The position numbers were made by a program, and so were the translations under genes. From positions 489,393-553,392 of the forward strand of contig NZ_JABMJG010000006.1 of the NCBI RefSeq assembly GCF_013376045.1: a DNA stretch of 64,000 nt, in the 5' to 3' direction. Shown here piece after piece: positions 8,561-16,606 of the stretch; within the stretch, counting starts at the first letter, position 1; each line of letters opens with the position of its first letter. The notes under the pieces are model-generated. The model did not search any database. It was not told where the DNA came from and saw only the letters and a list, made by a program, of their open reading frames with translations. Source of the stretch: Variovorax sp. SG517 (lineage in GTDB: Bacteria; Pseudomonadota; Gammaproteobacteria; Burkholderiales; Burkholderiaceae_C).

Positions 8561-9382
8561 TCAGCCCTTGATGGGACCGCTCTGGAAGCCGCGTTTCAGC
8601 TTGTAGGGCGTGCCGGTCCCGAGCCACTTGTCGAAGATCCTCGCAGCTTCGCCCGACTTCTCCATGCTATCCAGCACCCCGTTCACGTGCTTGATCAGAG
8701 CCGTCTCGTTCTTGCGCATGCCGATGCCCCAGCTCTCGTTCAGCAGTGCCGGCTCCAGGATGTCGATCGGGGCACTGGCCTCGACCTCCGTTTTCCATTT
8801 GACCAGTACCAGCTCCGACGCCACGGCGGCATCGGCCTTTCCCTGCTGCAGCGCGAGAAAGATCGACGGCGGATCCTGGTACGTGATGACCTGGACGTCG
8901 GGAATGGCCTTGCGCGCAGCGACCTCCGAGGTCGAGCCCTTGGCGGTGGCCACCCGCTTGCCCGACAGGTTGTTCACCGCCGTGTACTTGTCTGCGCGCC
9001 GGGTGGCGGCCTTGGTCAGGCTCACGTAGTAGCTGTCGCTGAAGGCGATCTGCTCCGCACGTTCGGCGGTCCAGCCCAGGTTGGCCGCCAGCACGTCGAC
9101 GCGGCCCTGCTGCAATTCGGGGATGCGCGCAGGAACGGCCACGAGCTTCAGCTCCAGCTTCACACGGAGGCTCTTTGCGATGGCACCGCAGAAATCGACG
9201 TCGTACCCTTGGGTCTCCCGTGTCTGGGGATTGGCAAAGCTGAAAGGCTCCGCGATGCCGAGCGTGCCGCACACGAGGGTGCCGCGCTTCTTGATGTCCT
9301 CCAACTGGTCGGCGTGGGCCGCCGCGGCGCACAGAGTGAGGCCGGCAAGCAAGGGCAGGGCGAGCGGCAAGAGCTTAGGCAT
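8561..9382 (-). CDS. Periplasmic amino-acid-binding protein of ABC transporter (SBP family 3)
   Basis: 273 residues with a Sec signal peptide (LLPLALPLLAGLTLCAAAAHA). The mature protein has the family-3 solute-binding features GTLVCGTLGIAEPFSF, TQGYDVDFCGAIAKSL, AANLGWTAERAEQIAFSDSYY and VATAKGSTSE. It delivers a polar, probably glutamate-like amino acid to the permeases encoded downstream. Its start overlaps the end of the aminotransferase gene by 8 bp, indicating translational coupling between uptake and metabolism. The true ligand is unknown. Confidence 0.93.
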   Translation of the reverse strand: MPKLLPLALPLLAGLTLCAAAAHADQLEDIKKRGTLVCGTLGIAEPFSFANPQTRETQGYDVDFCGAIAKSLRVKLELKLVAVPARIPELQQGRVDVLAANLGWTAERAEQIAFSDSYYVSLTKAATRRADKYTAVNNLSGKRVATAKGSTSEVAARKAIPDVQVITYQDPPSIFLALQQGKADAAVASELVLVKWKTEVEASAPIDILEPALLNESWGIGMRKNETALIKHVNGVLDSMEKSGEAARIFDKWLGTGTPYKLKRGFQSGPIKG

Positions 9383-10619
9383 GGTCGTTTTCCTTGGGCG
9401 AAGAAGCGGTGGCGGGTTGCAGCAGGTCGACGGCGCGGGCGATCGCGGCGCAGCCCGCCTCGATCTGCGCGGTGGACGTGGCGAAGGACATCCGCAGGTA
9501 GCCGGGCATGCCGTACGAGCTGCCGTCGATGGTGGCGACCTGCGCCTCGTCCAGGAGGTACATCATGACGTCGAGGTCGCTCGCGAGCACTTTGCCTTCC
9601 GGCGTGCGGGCACCGAGCAGGCCCTCGACACTGGGAAACACATAGAAGGCACCGTCGGGCGACAGGCACCGCAGACCCGGCACTTGGCGCAGCAGCCCGA
9701 CCATCCTGTCGCGCCGCTGCTGGAACACCTCGGATGCGATGTTGACGCAGGTCTGGTCGCCCTGCAGCGCCGTCGATGCCGCGGCCTGTGCCACGCTGCT
9801 CGCGCAGCTTGTGCTTTGCGACAGCAGCAGCGCGATCGCCCTGACCAGGGGAAGGGGGCCTGCGCCGTAGCCGATGCGCCAGCCTGTCATGGCATAGGCC
9901 TTCGACATCCCGTTCACGATGAGCGTTCGGTCCTGCAGTTCCGGCGCCACCGCAAGGATGGACACATGGCGGGCTTCGCCAAACACGAAGTGCTCATAGA
10001 TTTCGTCGGTGAGCAGCCAGACCTGCGGATGCCGTGCGAGCACACCGGCCAGCGCTTCGAGTTCTTCGCGCGAATACACCGCGCCGCTCGGGTTGTTGGG
10101 CGAATTGAAGATGAGCCAGCGTGTTCGCGGCGTGATGGCCTGTTCGAGGGCCTCGGCACCGAGCTTGAACCTCTGTTCCTCGCCGCAGCGCACCACCACG
10201 GGCTCGGCCCCGTGCAGCACGACCATGTCGGGATACGACACCCAGTACGGCGCGGGCACGATCACTTCATCGCCGGGATTCAGCGTCGCGGCCAACGCCT
10301 CGAAGATGATCTGCTTGGCCCCGCTGCCCACCACGATCTGTTCGGGCGCATACGCCAGGCCGTTTTCGCGGTCGAACTTCGCAGCAATCGCCTGGCGCAG
10401 CGCCGGTGTGCCGGCCGAGGCCGTGTAGCGGGTCTGGCCGCCAAGCAGGGCTTCGATGCCCGCCTGCACGATGTGCGGCGGCGTCGGGAAGTCAGGCTCG
10501 CCGATGGTGAAATCGACAACAGGGCGACCGGCGGCGCGAAGGCTGTCGACGCGCTGCTTCGCAGCCATGCTGGCGGACGGCTTGATGGCGTCGAGGCGGT
10601 GGGCAAGGAGTTGGGTCAT
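9375..10619 (-). CDS. Pyridoxal-phosphate-dependent aminotransferase, class I (aspartate aminotransferase-like)
   Basis: 414 residues, fold-type I, subgroup Ib like AspC of thermophiles and rhizobia. Visible landmarks are IGEPDFPTPPHI, YTASAGTPALRQAIA, VGSGAKQIIFEAL, the NNPSG motif, LTDEIYEHFVF and the PLP lysine in NGMSKAYAMTGWRIGY. The Arg of YLRMSFATS should bind the substrate alpha-carboxylate. Located between an aldolase-like gene and a polar amino-acid transporter, it probably converts the imported amino acid to its 2-oxo acid. Confidence 0.92.
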   Translation of the reverse strand: MTQLLAHRLDAIKPSASMAAKQRVDSLRAAGRPVVDFTIGEPDFPTPPHIVQAGIEALLGGQTRYTASAGTPALRQAIAAKFDRENGLAYAPEQIVVGSGAKQIIFEALAATLNPGDEVIVPAPYWVSYPDMVVLHGAEPVVVRCGEEQRFKLGAEALEQAITPRTRWLIFNSPNNPSGAVYSREELEALAGVLARHPQVWLLTDEIYEHFVFGEARHVSILAVAPELQDRTLIVNGMSKAYAMTGWRIGYGAGPLPLVRAIALLLSQSTSCASSVAQAAASTALQGDQTCVNIASEVFQQRRDRMVGLLRQVPGLRCLSPDGAFYVFPSVEGLLGARTPEGKVLASDLDVMMYLLDEAQVATIDGSSYGMPGYLRMSFATSTAQIEAGCAAIARAVDLLQPATASSPKENDHA

Positions 10620-10633
10620 GGCGGCATCCCTTC

Positions 10634-11287
10634 TTACAGCCCGATGGCCGTCAACCAGCTCTGCGCGACGCGGCCGGTGGCGATCTCCTGCTGGATCGCC
10701 GCTTCCTTGGCCGCGCTGAGCCGCGCGGCCTCCAGCAGGCGGGAGGCTTGCGCGGCAGGAAAACTGACAATGCCGTCCTCGTCGCCGACCACGATGTCAC
10801 CGGGATGCACGACCTGGCCACCCACGGTGACCGGGACATTGATCGACCCCGGGCCGTTCTTGTAGGGACCGCGGTGCGTGACGCCCCGTGCGTAGCAGGG
10901 GAAGTCCCGCTCCCGGAAGGCCGAGCTGTCGCGGATCGCGCCGTCGATGACGAAGCCGGCGCAGCCGCGCTGCAACGCGTACTGCAGGAGCAACTCGCCG
11001 ACCAAGGCGTTGTTCAGGTCACCGCCCCCATCGACCACCAGCACGTGGCCGGGCTGCATGTCCATGACCGCCTTGTAGATGGCGAAGTTGTCGCCGGGAC
11101 GCGTCTTGACGGTCACGGCGGTTCCGACGAGTTTGCGGTTCCCATGGAACCGGTGCAGGCCGACGATGCCGGCAAGGCGGGCCAGGTTGTCGCTCAGGTG
11201 CGGCGTGACGACGCCGCGGAATGCGTCTACCAGAGCGGAAGGTACGAGCGGCGGGGCGGGGTGGATGATCAGGTCGGAGGCAGGCAT
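10634..11287 (-). CDS. RraA-like protein / 4-hydroxy-4-methyl-2-oxoglutarate (HMG/CHA) aldolase family
   Basis: 217 residues from MPASDLI at 11287; ten upstream in-frame codons are rejected as they lack family similarity. Family marks are VDGGGDLNNALVGELL, the Arg-Asp pair of VIDGAIRDSSAF (substrate and metal site in HMG aldolases) and GDIVVGDEDGIVSFP. The same family includes RraA, which binds RNase E, but an operon with an aminotransferase and an amino-acid transporter argues for a retro-aldol enzyme releasing pyruvate. First gene of the operon. Confidence 0.88.
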   Translation of the reverse strand: MPASDLIIHPAPPLVPSALVDAFRGVVTPHLSDNLARLAGIVGLHRFHGNRKLVGTAVTVKTRPGDNFAIYKAVMDMQPGHVLVVDGGGDLNNALVGELLLQYALQRGCAGFVIDGAIRDSSAFRERDFPCYARGVTHRGPYKNGPGSINVPVTVGGQVVHPGDIVVGDEDGIVSFPAAQASRLLEAARLSAAKEAAIQQEIATGRVAQSWLTAIGL

Positions 11288-11313
11288 GAGGCGAATTCTG
11301 GATAGTCGAAAGA

Positions 11314-11334
11314 GCAAATAAAAGCGATATTTGC
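11314..11334. promoter_or_regulatory. Inverted repeat between divergent LysR and transporter operon
   Basis: Perfect 7-bp arms GCAAATA and TATTTGC separated by 7 bp (21 bp in all), in the AT-rich 92-bp spacer between the RraA-like gene (start 11287) and the LysR gene (start 11380). The length and position fit a LysR-type recognition site serving both promoters. The assignment is inferred from position. Confidence 0.55.
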
Positions 11335-11379
11335 GATTTAATTAGCATCACTTTTTTTCTAACCCGGAGGGCGGCGCCG

Positions 11380-12315
11380 ATGGTGACTTTCAAGCAGCTG
11401 GAGGCGATCTACTGGGTGGTGCGACTGGGCGGCTTTTCGGGTGCGTCGCAGAAGTTGCACACGACCCAGTCGGCCGTGTCGAAGCGCGTGCAGGAACTCG
11501 AGGCGCTCTTCCATGCGCCGCTGTTCGATCGTTCGTTGCGCACGGCGCGCCTGACATCCAAGGGCGAGGAAGTCTTCGCCCTGGCCGACCGCCTGCTGCA
11601 GGGGCGCGAAGAGCTGATGCGAGGCGCACTCGAGTCCGGCGAGCCCGAGCGGCGCTTGCGTATCGGCGTGACCGAGGTGACGGCCATGACCTGGCTGCCG
11701 CGCTTCGTGGAGCGCATCTACCAAGCCCATCCCGGCGTCATCATCGATCCCGAGGTGGACACCGGCTCTCGGCTGCGCGACAAGCTGCTGGCCAGTGAGA
11801 TCGACCTGATGATCGTCGCCGACACGTTCCGCGAAGAACGCTTCAAGGTGTCGCCCGTCGGCAAGCTTCGGTTGCGCTGGATGTGCAAGCCCGGACTGGT
11901 GGCCCACGGGGGCAAGCCGCTGAAAGTGCAGGCGATGGCGGACTACCGCATCCTGACGCAAGGCCCGCAGTCCGGCACCGGCATCCTGTTCCATGACTGG
12001 TTCCAGTCGCATGGGCTCAAGGCGGCAGACCTGGTGGTGAGCAACAGCCTGATCGCGCTGATCGGGCTCACCGTCTCCGGCTTCGGCGTGAGCTACCTTC
12101 CGCCCGCCGCCGTGCAGAACCTCGTGGGGCAGGGATTGCTGGAGGTGCTGCAAGTGCGCCCCGCGCTGCCCGACGCGCCCTACGCTGCGGTGATCCGGCG
12201 CGACCAGCGGAGTTCACTGATGGCCTCGGTGCTCCGGCTGGCGCAGGAGACCTGCGATTTCACACGCCTCTACCAGACGGCGACGGCAGTCGGTCGTCGG
12301 TCCAGTCTCAGCTAA
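11380..12315 (+). CDS. LysR family transcriptional regulator
   Basis: 311 residues. The N-terminal HTH reads FKQLEAIYWVVRLGGFSGASQKLHTTQSAVSKRVQELE, the most conserved part of the family, and the effector domain follows (LRIGVTEVTAMTWLPRFV onward). A CGGAGG Shine-Dalgarno lies 9 bp before the ATG. It is divergent from the ABC transporter/aminotransferase/aldolase operon and is very probably its regulator. Confidence 0.94.
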   Translation: MVTFKQLEAIYWVVRLGGFSGASQKLHTTQSAVSKRVQELEALFHAPLFDRSLRTARLTSKGEEVFALADRLLQGREELMRGALESGEPERRLRIGVTEVTAMTWLPRFVERIYQAHPGVIIDPEVDTGSRLRDKLLASEIDLMIVADTFREERFKVSPVGKLRLRWMCKPGLVAHGGKPLKVQAMADYRILTQGPQSGTGILFHDWFQSHGLKAADLVVSNSLIALIGLTVSGFGVSYLPPAAVQNLVGQGLLEVLQVRPALPDAPYAAVIRRDQRSSLMASVLRLAQETCDFTRLYQTATAVGRRSSLS

Positions 12316-12696
12316 GGGGGCAACCTGAGGCCGTATGCATGGACCACGACATGTCGGATGGCACTTCCCGGTGTCAGGCTCAGTGGGCTGCCTGATCGCG
12401 CGCGGGTCAGGCGGGTCGGGAAAGACCTGACTGCCCTGGACCTGCGGCGCGAACCGGTGTCTCTCCTTTTCATCGTGAGGGCAACGGGTCCGTGCAGGCC
12501 ACCGTCCGTGGCCCCGGCGTGACGGCATCCCTGCCATCCAATTGATATGCGGACCTGCTAGATGCCGTGATTCCTTCTCGTTGGTCCGCCTCTGCGGCGC
12601 CTACAAGCCGCTGAAGCGCTCTCTGACATGGCGCCACCGTATTTCGCCCTAGGTTGGACGTCGGTCGATTTTCAAGTTCCAGGAATTCATACAACC
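12316..12696. other. Intergenic stretch without recognisable gene
   Basis: About 380 bp between the LysR gene and the YetF-type pair. Short open frames here lack family similarity or initiation signals. No repeat, RNA gene or clear terminator was seen. An AGGA upstream of the gene at 12697 is the only signal noted. Confidence 0.5.
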
Positions 12697-13239
12697 ATGA
12701 GCGAGGTCGCCGAACTTTTCGCCCGCGAGTTTCCCGTGTGGCACATGGTGGTGCGCGGCACGCTCGTGTACTGGTTTCTGCTTCTCGTGTTTCGCTTCGT
12801 GTTGCGGCGCGACATCGGCTCGATGGGCGTGGCCGATCTGCTCTTCGTGGTGCTGGTCGCCGATGCATCGAGCAATGCGATGCAGGGCGAATACAAGTCC
12901 ATCGACGACGGCTTCGTGCTGCTCGCCACCCTGGTTGCGTGGAACTTTGCGCTCGACTGGCTCAGCTTTCATTTCGAGCCCGTTGCGCGCTTCCTGGAGC
13001 CTCGCCCCGAGGTGCTCATTCGAAATGGCCGCCTGAACCGACGCGCGCTCAGGCGCGAAATGATCACGACGGACGAATTGAGGGGCAAGCTGCGAGAGCA
13101 AGGTGTGGCCGATTTCTCGGAGGTGCGCGTCGCGCGGCTGGAGAGCGACGGGACGCTCAGTGTGTTCAAGAAGGAGAAGAGCGAGCAAGCCTCCGAGCAG
13201 CACCAGCCACCCGAGACCTCCAAGCCGCCAGCCCAATGA
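12697..13239 (+). CDS. YetF/DUF421 domain membrane protein (first of a pair)
   Basis: 180 residues. Three N-terminal membrane segments are followed by a soluble YetF C-terminal domain (VLIRNGRLNRRALRREMITTDELRGKLREQG, about residues 107-137), ending in a polar Lys/Glu/Pro-rich tail. The ATG at 12697 is preferred to an upstream Met because membrane segments begin right after it. Its stop codon overlaps the start of the next gene (ATGATG), so the two are translated together. Function of the family is poorly defined, with proposed roles in membrane stress or spore-related processes. Confidence 0.85.
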   Translation: MSEVAELFAREFPVWHMVVRGTLVYWFLLLVFRFVLRRDIGSMGVADLLFVVLVADASSNAMQGEYKSIDDGFVLLATLVAWNFALDWLSFHFEPVARFLEPRPEVLIRNGRLNRRALRREMITTDELRGKLREQGVADFSEVRVARLESDGTLSVFKKEKSEQASEQHQPPETSKPPAQ

Positions 13240-13742
13240 TGGCGAAGCCAATGCAGTTCATCGACTGGCTCTTCGGCGAAGGGTCGGAACTCGCTGCCTG
13301 GCAGATGGGCGCACGGGCGCTGGTGGTCTTCTTCCTCGCGCTGGCGATGATCCGCGCATCGGGGCGCCGCTCGTTCGGGCAGCAGAGTCCGTTCGACACC
13401 TGCATCACGGTGCTGCTCGGCGCGGTACTTAGCCGCGCGGTGGTCGGTGCCTCTCCTTTCTGGAGCACCATGGCGGCCGGCGTTGCGCTCGTCGTCACGC
13501 ACCGACTGGTCGCTCTGGCCAGCATGCGTTGGCAAGGCTTCGAAGACCTGATCAACGGCCATGAAATCACGCTGGTGCGCGACGGCCGGATGGACTACGA
13601 CGCCATGCGTCACGCACTGGTGTCCCGCAAGGACCTCGACGAGGCCCTGCGCCAGCAGGCCGGCGGCGTGCGGCTGGACGAGGTGGAACGCGCAGTGCTC
13701 GAACGCGACGGCAAGCTGAGCATCGTCAGGCGGCGGTCCTGA
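13236..13742 (+). CDS. YetF/DUF421 domain membrane protein (second of a pair)
   Basis: 168 residues starting at the ATG that overlaps the previous stop; a second ATG follows immediately. It has membrane helices (ALVVFFLALAMIRASGRRSFGQQSPFDTCITVLLGAVLSRAVVG), a third hydrophobic segment, and a YetF domain (LINGHEITLVRDGRMDYDAMRHALVSRKDLDEALRQQ). The SPFD motif after the first helix is characteristic. It probably forms a hetero-oligomer with the product of the overlapping upstream gene. Confidence 0.88.
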   Translation: MMAKPMQFIDWLFGEGSELAAWQMGARALVVFFLALAMIRASGRRSFGQQSPFDTCITVLLGAVLSRAVVGASPFWSTMAAGVALVVTHRLVALASMRWQGFEDLINGHEITLVRDGRMDYDAMRHALVSRKDLDEALRQQAGGVRLDEVERAVLERDGKLSIVRRRS

Positions 13743-13893
13743 CAGACCCTCTTTTGTCTGCCCGCGCCTTCTTTCTCCGCTGGCGCGCCGTGCCATGAAT
13801 GTCGCGGCAGTCTGGTACTTCGCCGTGAACCGGCCGCAGGAGGTGGCGACCGGACACGCGGGAAAGGAGGGCGAACTCAGCAGACGAAGACGC

Positions 13894-15477
13894 TCACGAA
13901 CTCTGGCAGCTGTAGCTGTCCGGCGAATTCACGTCGCCGCTGCCCTTGTATTTCGGGAAGGTCGGGTACTTGCACAGGGGGCGCGCGAGTACCGGCGCCT
14001 TGGTCGTCGAATCCAGCTTCGTCGCCACGATGTTTTGCATGGAGGGCTTGGCGCCACCCTCTCGCCACTTCGCGACTGCGTCCACCAGGTCGACGGTGTC
14101 AGGACCGACACCGCCGGCGCAATGCTGAACGCCCGGCTGGAGGAAGAATTCCATCGAGGCATCCCGCGTGGACGCGCTGCCGACCGTGGTCGCTACATCG
14201 TTGAAGTACTTGATCGAGCCCTTGTAGCTGATGGCCCAGTCGTTCGTTCCATGGGCGAGGATCATCTTGCCGCCCTGGCCGAAGAAGGAGCGAAGGTCCG
14301 GCGTCGCATCGAGCGTGGTGGCCGCGAGCCGCAGCCCCGCGGAATAGAACTCCGGATCGAAGCCCAGCACGTCGAAGGCCGGATCGCCCGTGACCCAGTA
14401 CTTCACGAGGCCGCTCCCGAACTGGAACTGGAGGCCGGTGCCGCCGATGGCGGAGCCTGTCACCCACAGGGGCCAGCCTTGGTCTTCGCCGCCAGGTCCC
14501 CAGCCGGGGTAGACGGTTGTCCCGTCCTTGCGCTTGAGTTCGGAGTAGATCGTGTTGGCAGTCGCGATCTGCGCATCGGTCAGGCATGTGTCGGCATCGC
14601 CTGCGGTACAGCGCAACACCACCGGGTTGAACGTGCAGGCTTCCTGGTTGCTCACGATGCCGTCGGACACACCGTCCAGGGCGTCGCACTGCGTGGTGAC
14701 GGTCTTGCCGATGAGCGAGACCTTCGCATCGTTCAATTGCCCGCCCGGCGCGGCGAGCGCCTTTCCATTCGCCACAAAGGCCTGGAACAACTCGGTGAAG
14801 GAGTAGGCCGGCGCACGCACGACGATGCCGTCGAAGTCGTTCGGGAAGCGCGTGGCCTGGATCAATGCCTCCCTGCCGCCGTTGGAGCAGCCCTCGAAAT
14901 AGCTGAACTCGGCATCAGAGCCATAGCGCTTGCGAACGATCTCCTTGGTGACTTCATTGACCGAATGGATCGAGAGATAGCCGAAGTCTGCCTGGGCCGT
15001 GGGATTGTTCAGGAAGGCCGAAGCGTCCAGGGCGTTTCCCTGGTGCCCGCCATCCGAGGCCACGAGTACGTAACCCGCAGTTGCGCCGCTTGGCGAGACG
15101 GGCGTGATGTTGATGCTGCCGTCCCAACCGCCGCCGCCGGCATACAGGAGTTTGTTGTTCCACACGGTAGGCAAATGCACTTCGAAATTGAGCGTGCCAT
15201 GAAGGGTGCCCGTGACCTTGCAGTACTCCGCGGCTCCTGCTGCTGCCGGGACGAGCGTCGCCTCTTTGAGCGCTGCACCGGCAAGCGAAGCGCCGGCGAA
15301 GACCGCGCACTTCTCCTGCGTTGTCGCAACCGGTGCCGGTGGCGGCGTTTGCGTGGGCGCCGGCGCCGGGAACAGCACCGGCCAGCTGCCTGCGCCGTCA
15401 CCTCCGCCGCCGCAGGCGGTCAGCAGCATGGGAATGCTCAGCAGCGCGTAGCCTGCCATCGAGAGAGGGTTTCTCAT
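13894..15477 (-). CDS. Tannase/feruloyl esterase family lipoprotein
   Basis: 527 residues. Start 15477 has a strong AGGAG Shine-Dalgarno 7 bp away. The N-terminus is a lipoprotein signal (SIPMLLTACGGGG) followed by a Pro/Ala-rich linker. The catalytic triad is visible: Ser in EGCSNGGREAL, Asp in HGTNDWAIS and His in QPGVQHCAGG. The Cys next to the Ser and the Cys next to the His form the CS-D-HC disulfide-linked arrangement of the tannase family. Likely cleaves phenolic esters (galloyl or feruloyl) outside the cytoplasm. It is divergent from a Crp/Fnr regulator. Confidence 0.92.
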   Translation of the reverse strand: MRNPLSMAGYALLSIPMLLTACGGGGDGAGSWPVLFPAPAPTQTPPPAPVATTQEKCAVFAGASLAGAALKEATLVPAAAGAAEYCKVTGTLHGTLNFEVHLPTVWNNKLLYAGGGGWDGSINITPVSPSGATAGYVLVASDGGHQGNALDASAFLNNPTAQADFGYLSIHSVNEVTKEIVRKRYGSDAEFSYFEGCSNGGREALIQATRFPNDFDGIVVRAPAYSFTELFQAFVANGKALAAPGGQLNDAKVSLIGKTVTTQCDALDGVSDGIVSNQEACTFNPVVLRCTAGDADTCLTDAQIATANTIYSELKRKDGTTVYPGWGPGGEDQGWPLWVTGSAIGGTGLQFQFGSGLVKYWVTGDPAFDVLGFDPEFYSAGLRLAATTLDATPDLRSFFGQGGKMILAHGTNDWAISYKGSIKYFNDVATTVGSASTRDASMEFFLQPGVQHCAGGVGPDTVDLVDAVAKWREGGAKPSMQNIVATKLDSTTKAPVLARPLCKYPTFPKYKGSGDVNSPDSYSCQSS

Positions 15478-15578
15478 GATTTGTCTCCTGTTCGTACTGC
15501 CACATAAACTCAGACGACTCAGGCCATCGCCTGCGCAGCGCATGCTAGGCACTAAGGCCGGGGAAGAAAGTCTTTCCG

Positions 15579-16274
15579 ATGACAAATCACGCGCAGACCA
15601 TCTCGATGTTGCGAGCGGCTGCTTGGGCTGGCGGTCTGACGCGCGAGCAACTCCAGCGTGTCGAGCTGGAGACGCAGGACCGCTTCTATTCGGCTGGTGA
15701 GATCGTCTGCCACAAATCAAGCGCGGCGACGCACTGGATCGGAATCGTCGAAGGCATGGTCAAAGTGGACGTCCTCTCGGCGGATGGCCGAAGCACCACA
15801 TTGACCGGGGTCACCAATGGCGGCTGGCTCGGGGAAGGTTCCGTGCTCAAGGGGGAGTTGCGTCCCTACGGCGTTGTCGCGCTGCGCGACACCCGCATTG
15901 CGTTGATGCCGAGCCAGACCTTTCACTACCTGGTCGCCAACAGCTTGAGCTTTTGCCATTTCATGATCGATCAGCTCAACGCAAGGCTGGGTCAATTCAT
16001 TGCGCTGGCCGAGAGCTACCGGATGCACGACATCAGTTCGCGCGTGGCAGGCTGCCTGGCCGAACTCTTCAATCCTCAGCTCAACCCCCGGACCCAACGA
16101 GTCCTGCACATCTCGCAGGAGGAGATCGGCCGGCTGGCCGGAATTTCCCGCCAGGTTGCCCATCGCGCCCTGCACGAGTTGGAGGAAGCGGGCCTGCTTC
16201 ACATCCGCTACGGAAGCATCGACGTCTTGAACGTCGATGGCCTGCGTGTGTACGCGCGCGAGCACTCGGAGTGA
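15579..16274 (+). CDS. Crp/Fnr family transcriptional regulator
   Basis: 231 residues: cyclic-nucleotide-binding-like beta-roll (about residues 30-115), dimerisation helix, and C-terminal Crp-type HTH (ISQEEIGRLAGISRQVAHRALHELEEAGLLHI, about 175-210). There is no N-terminal Cys cluster, so it is not an oxygen-sensing Fnr. Divergent arrangement with the tannase gene, about 100 bp apart, suggests that it controls that gene. The ligand is unknown. Confidence 0.9.
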   Translation: MTNHAQTISMLRAAAWAGGLTREQLQRVELETQDRFYSAGEIVCHKSSAATHWIGIVEGMVKVDVLSADGRSTTLTGVTNGGWLGEGSVLKGELRPYGVVALRDTRIALMPSQTFHYLVANSLSFCHFMIDQLNARLGQFIALAESYRMHDISSRVAGCLAELFNPQLNPRTQRVLHISQEEIGRLAGISRQVAHRALHELEEAGLLHIRYGSIDVLNVDGLRVYAREHSE

Positions 16275-16357
16275 GGGCCTCGTGCCATTCGGGTGGCCGC
16301 CCAAGACCTCGTGCCTTCGGGTCAGGACGTCATCGAACCGGAGGCTTCAGAAGCACT

Positions 16358-16552
16358 TCAGGTAACGTCGTGCGGCGAGGCGCTGCCGCGCCTTCTTTCG
16401 ATGTCACCCAGTCGAGCTACCTCGACTTCGAGCATGCGAATGCGCGATTCCAAGTCCGCGACACAGGACTCGTCCATACCTTCAAACGCCAGCATCAATT
16501 TCCGCCAGAAACCTGGCGCGGGTTTTTCCGTAGCACCGCGGTCATCGCTCAT
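16358..16552 (-). CDS. Small hypothetical protein with a coiled-coil segment
   Basis: 64 residues. A GGGGAG Shine-Dalgarno sits 6 bp before the ATG, which supports translation. The sequence contains a Trp-bearing segment (PGFWRKLMLAFEGMDE) and then a heptad-like helix (VADLESRIRMLEVEVARLGDIERR). It is just downstream of, and co-directional with, the NodT gene, 54 bp away, so it may belong to the efflux transcript. No family was recognised. Confidence 0.6.
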   Translation of the reverse strand: MSDDRGATEKPAPGFWRKLMLAFEGMDESCVADLESRIRMLEVEVARLGDIERRRGSASPHDVT

Positions 16553-16606
16553 TTGGATCTCCCCAGTTCAAGTGCGCACGAAGGGTCGTGCACGGACGAC
16601 ACCTGT

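Noticed and set aside
13795..15507. 570-codon frame on the plus strand
   Set aside because: Antisense to the tannase gene, which has a complete triad, lipobox and Shine-Dalgarno.
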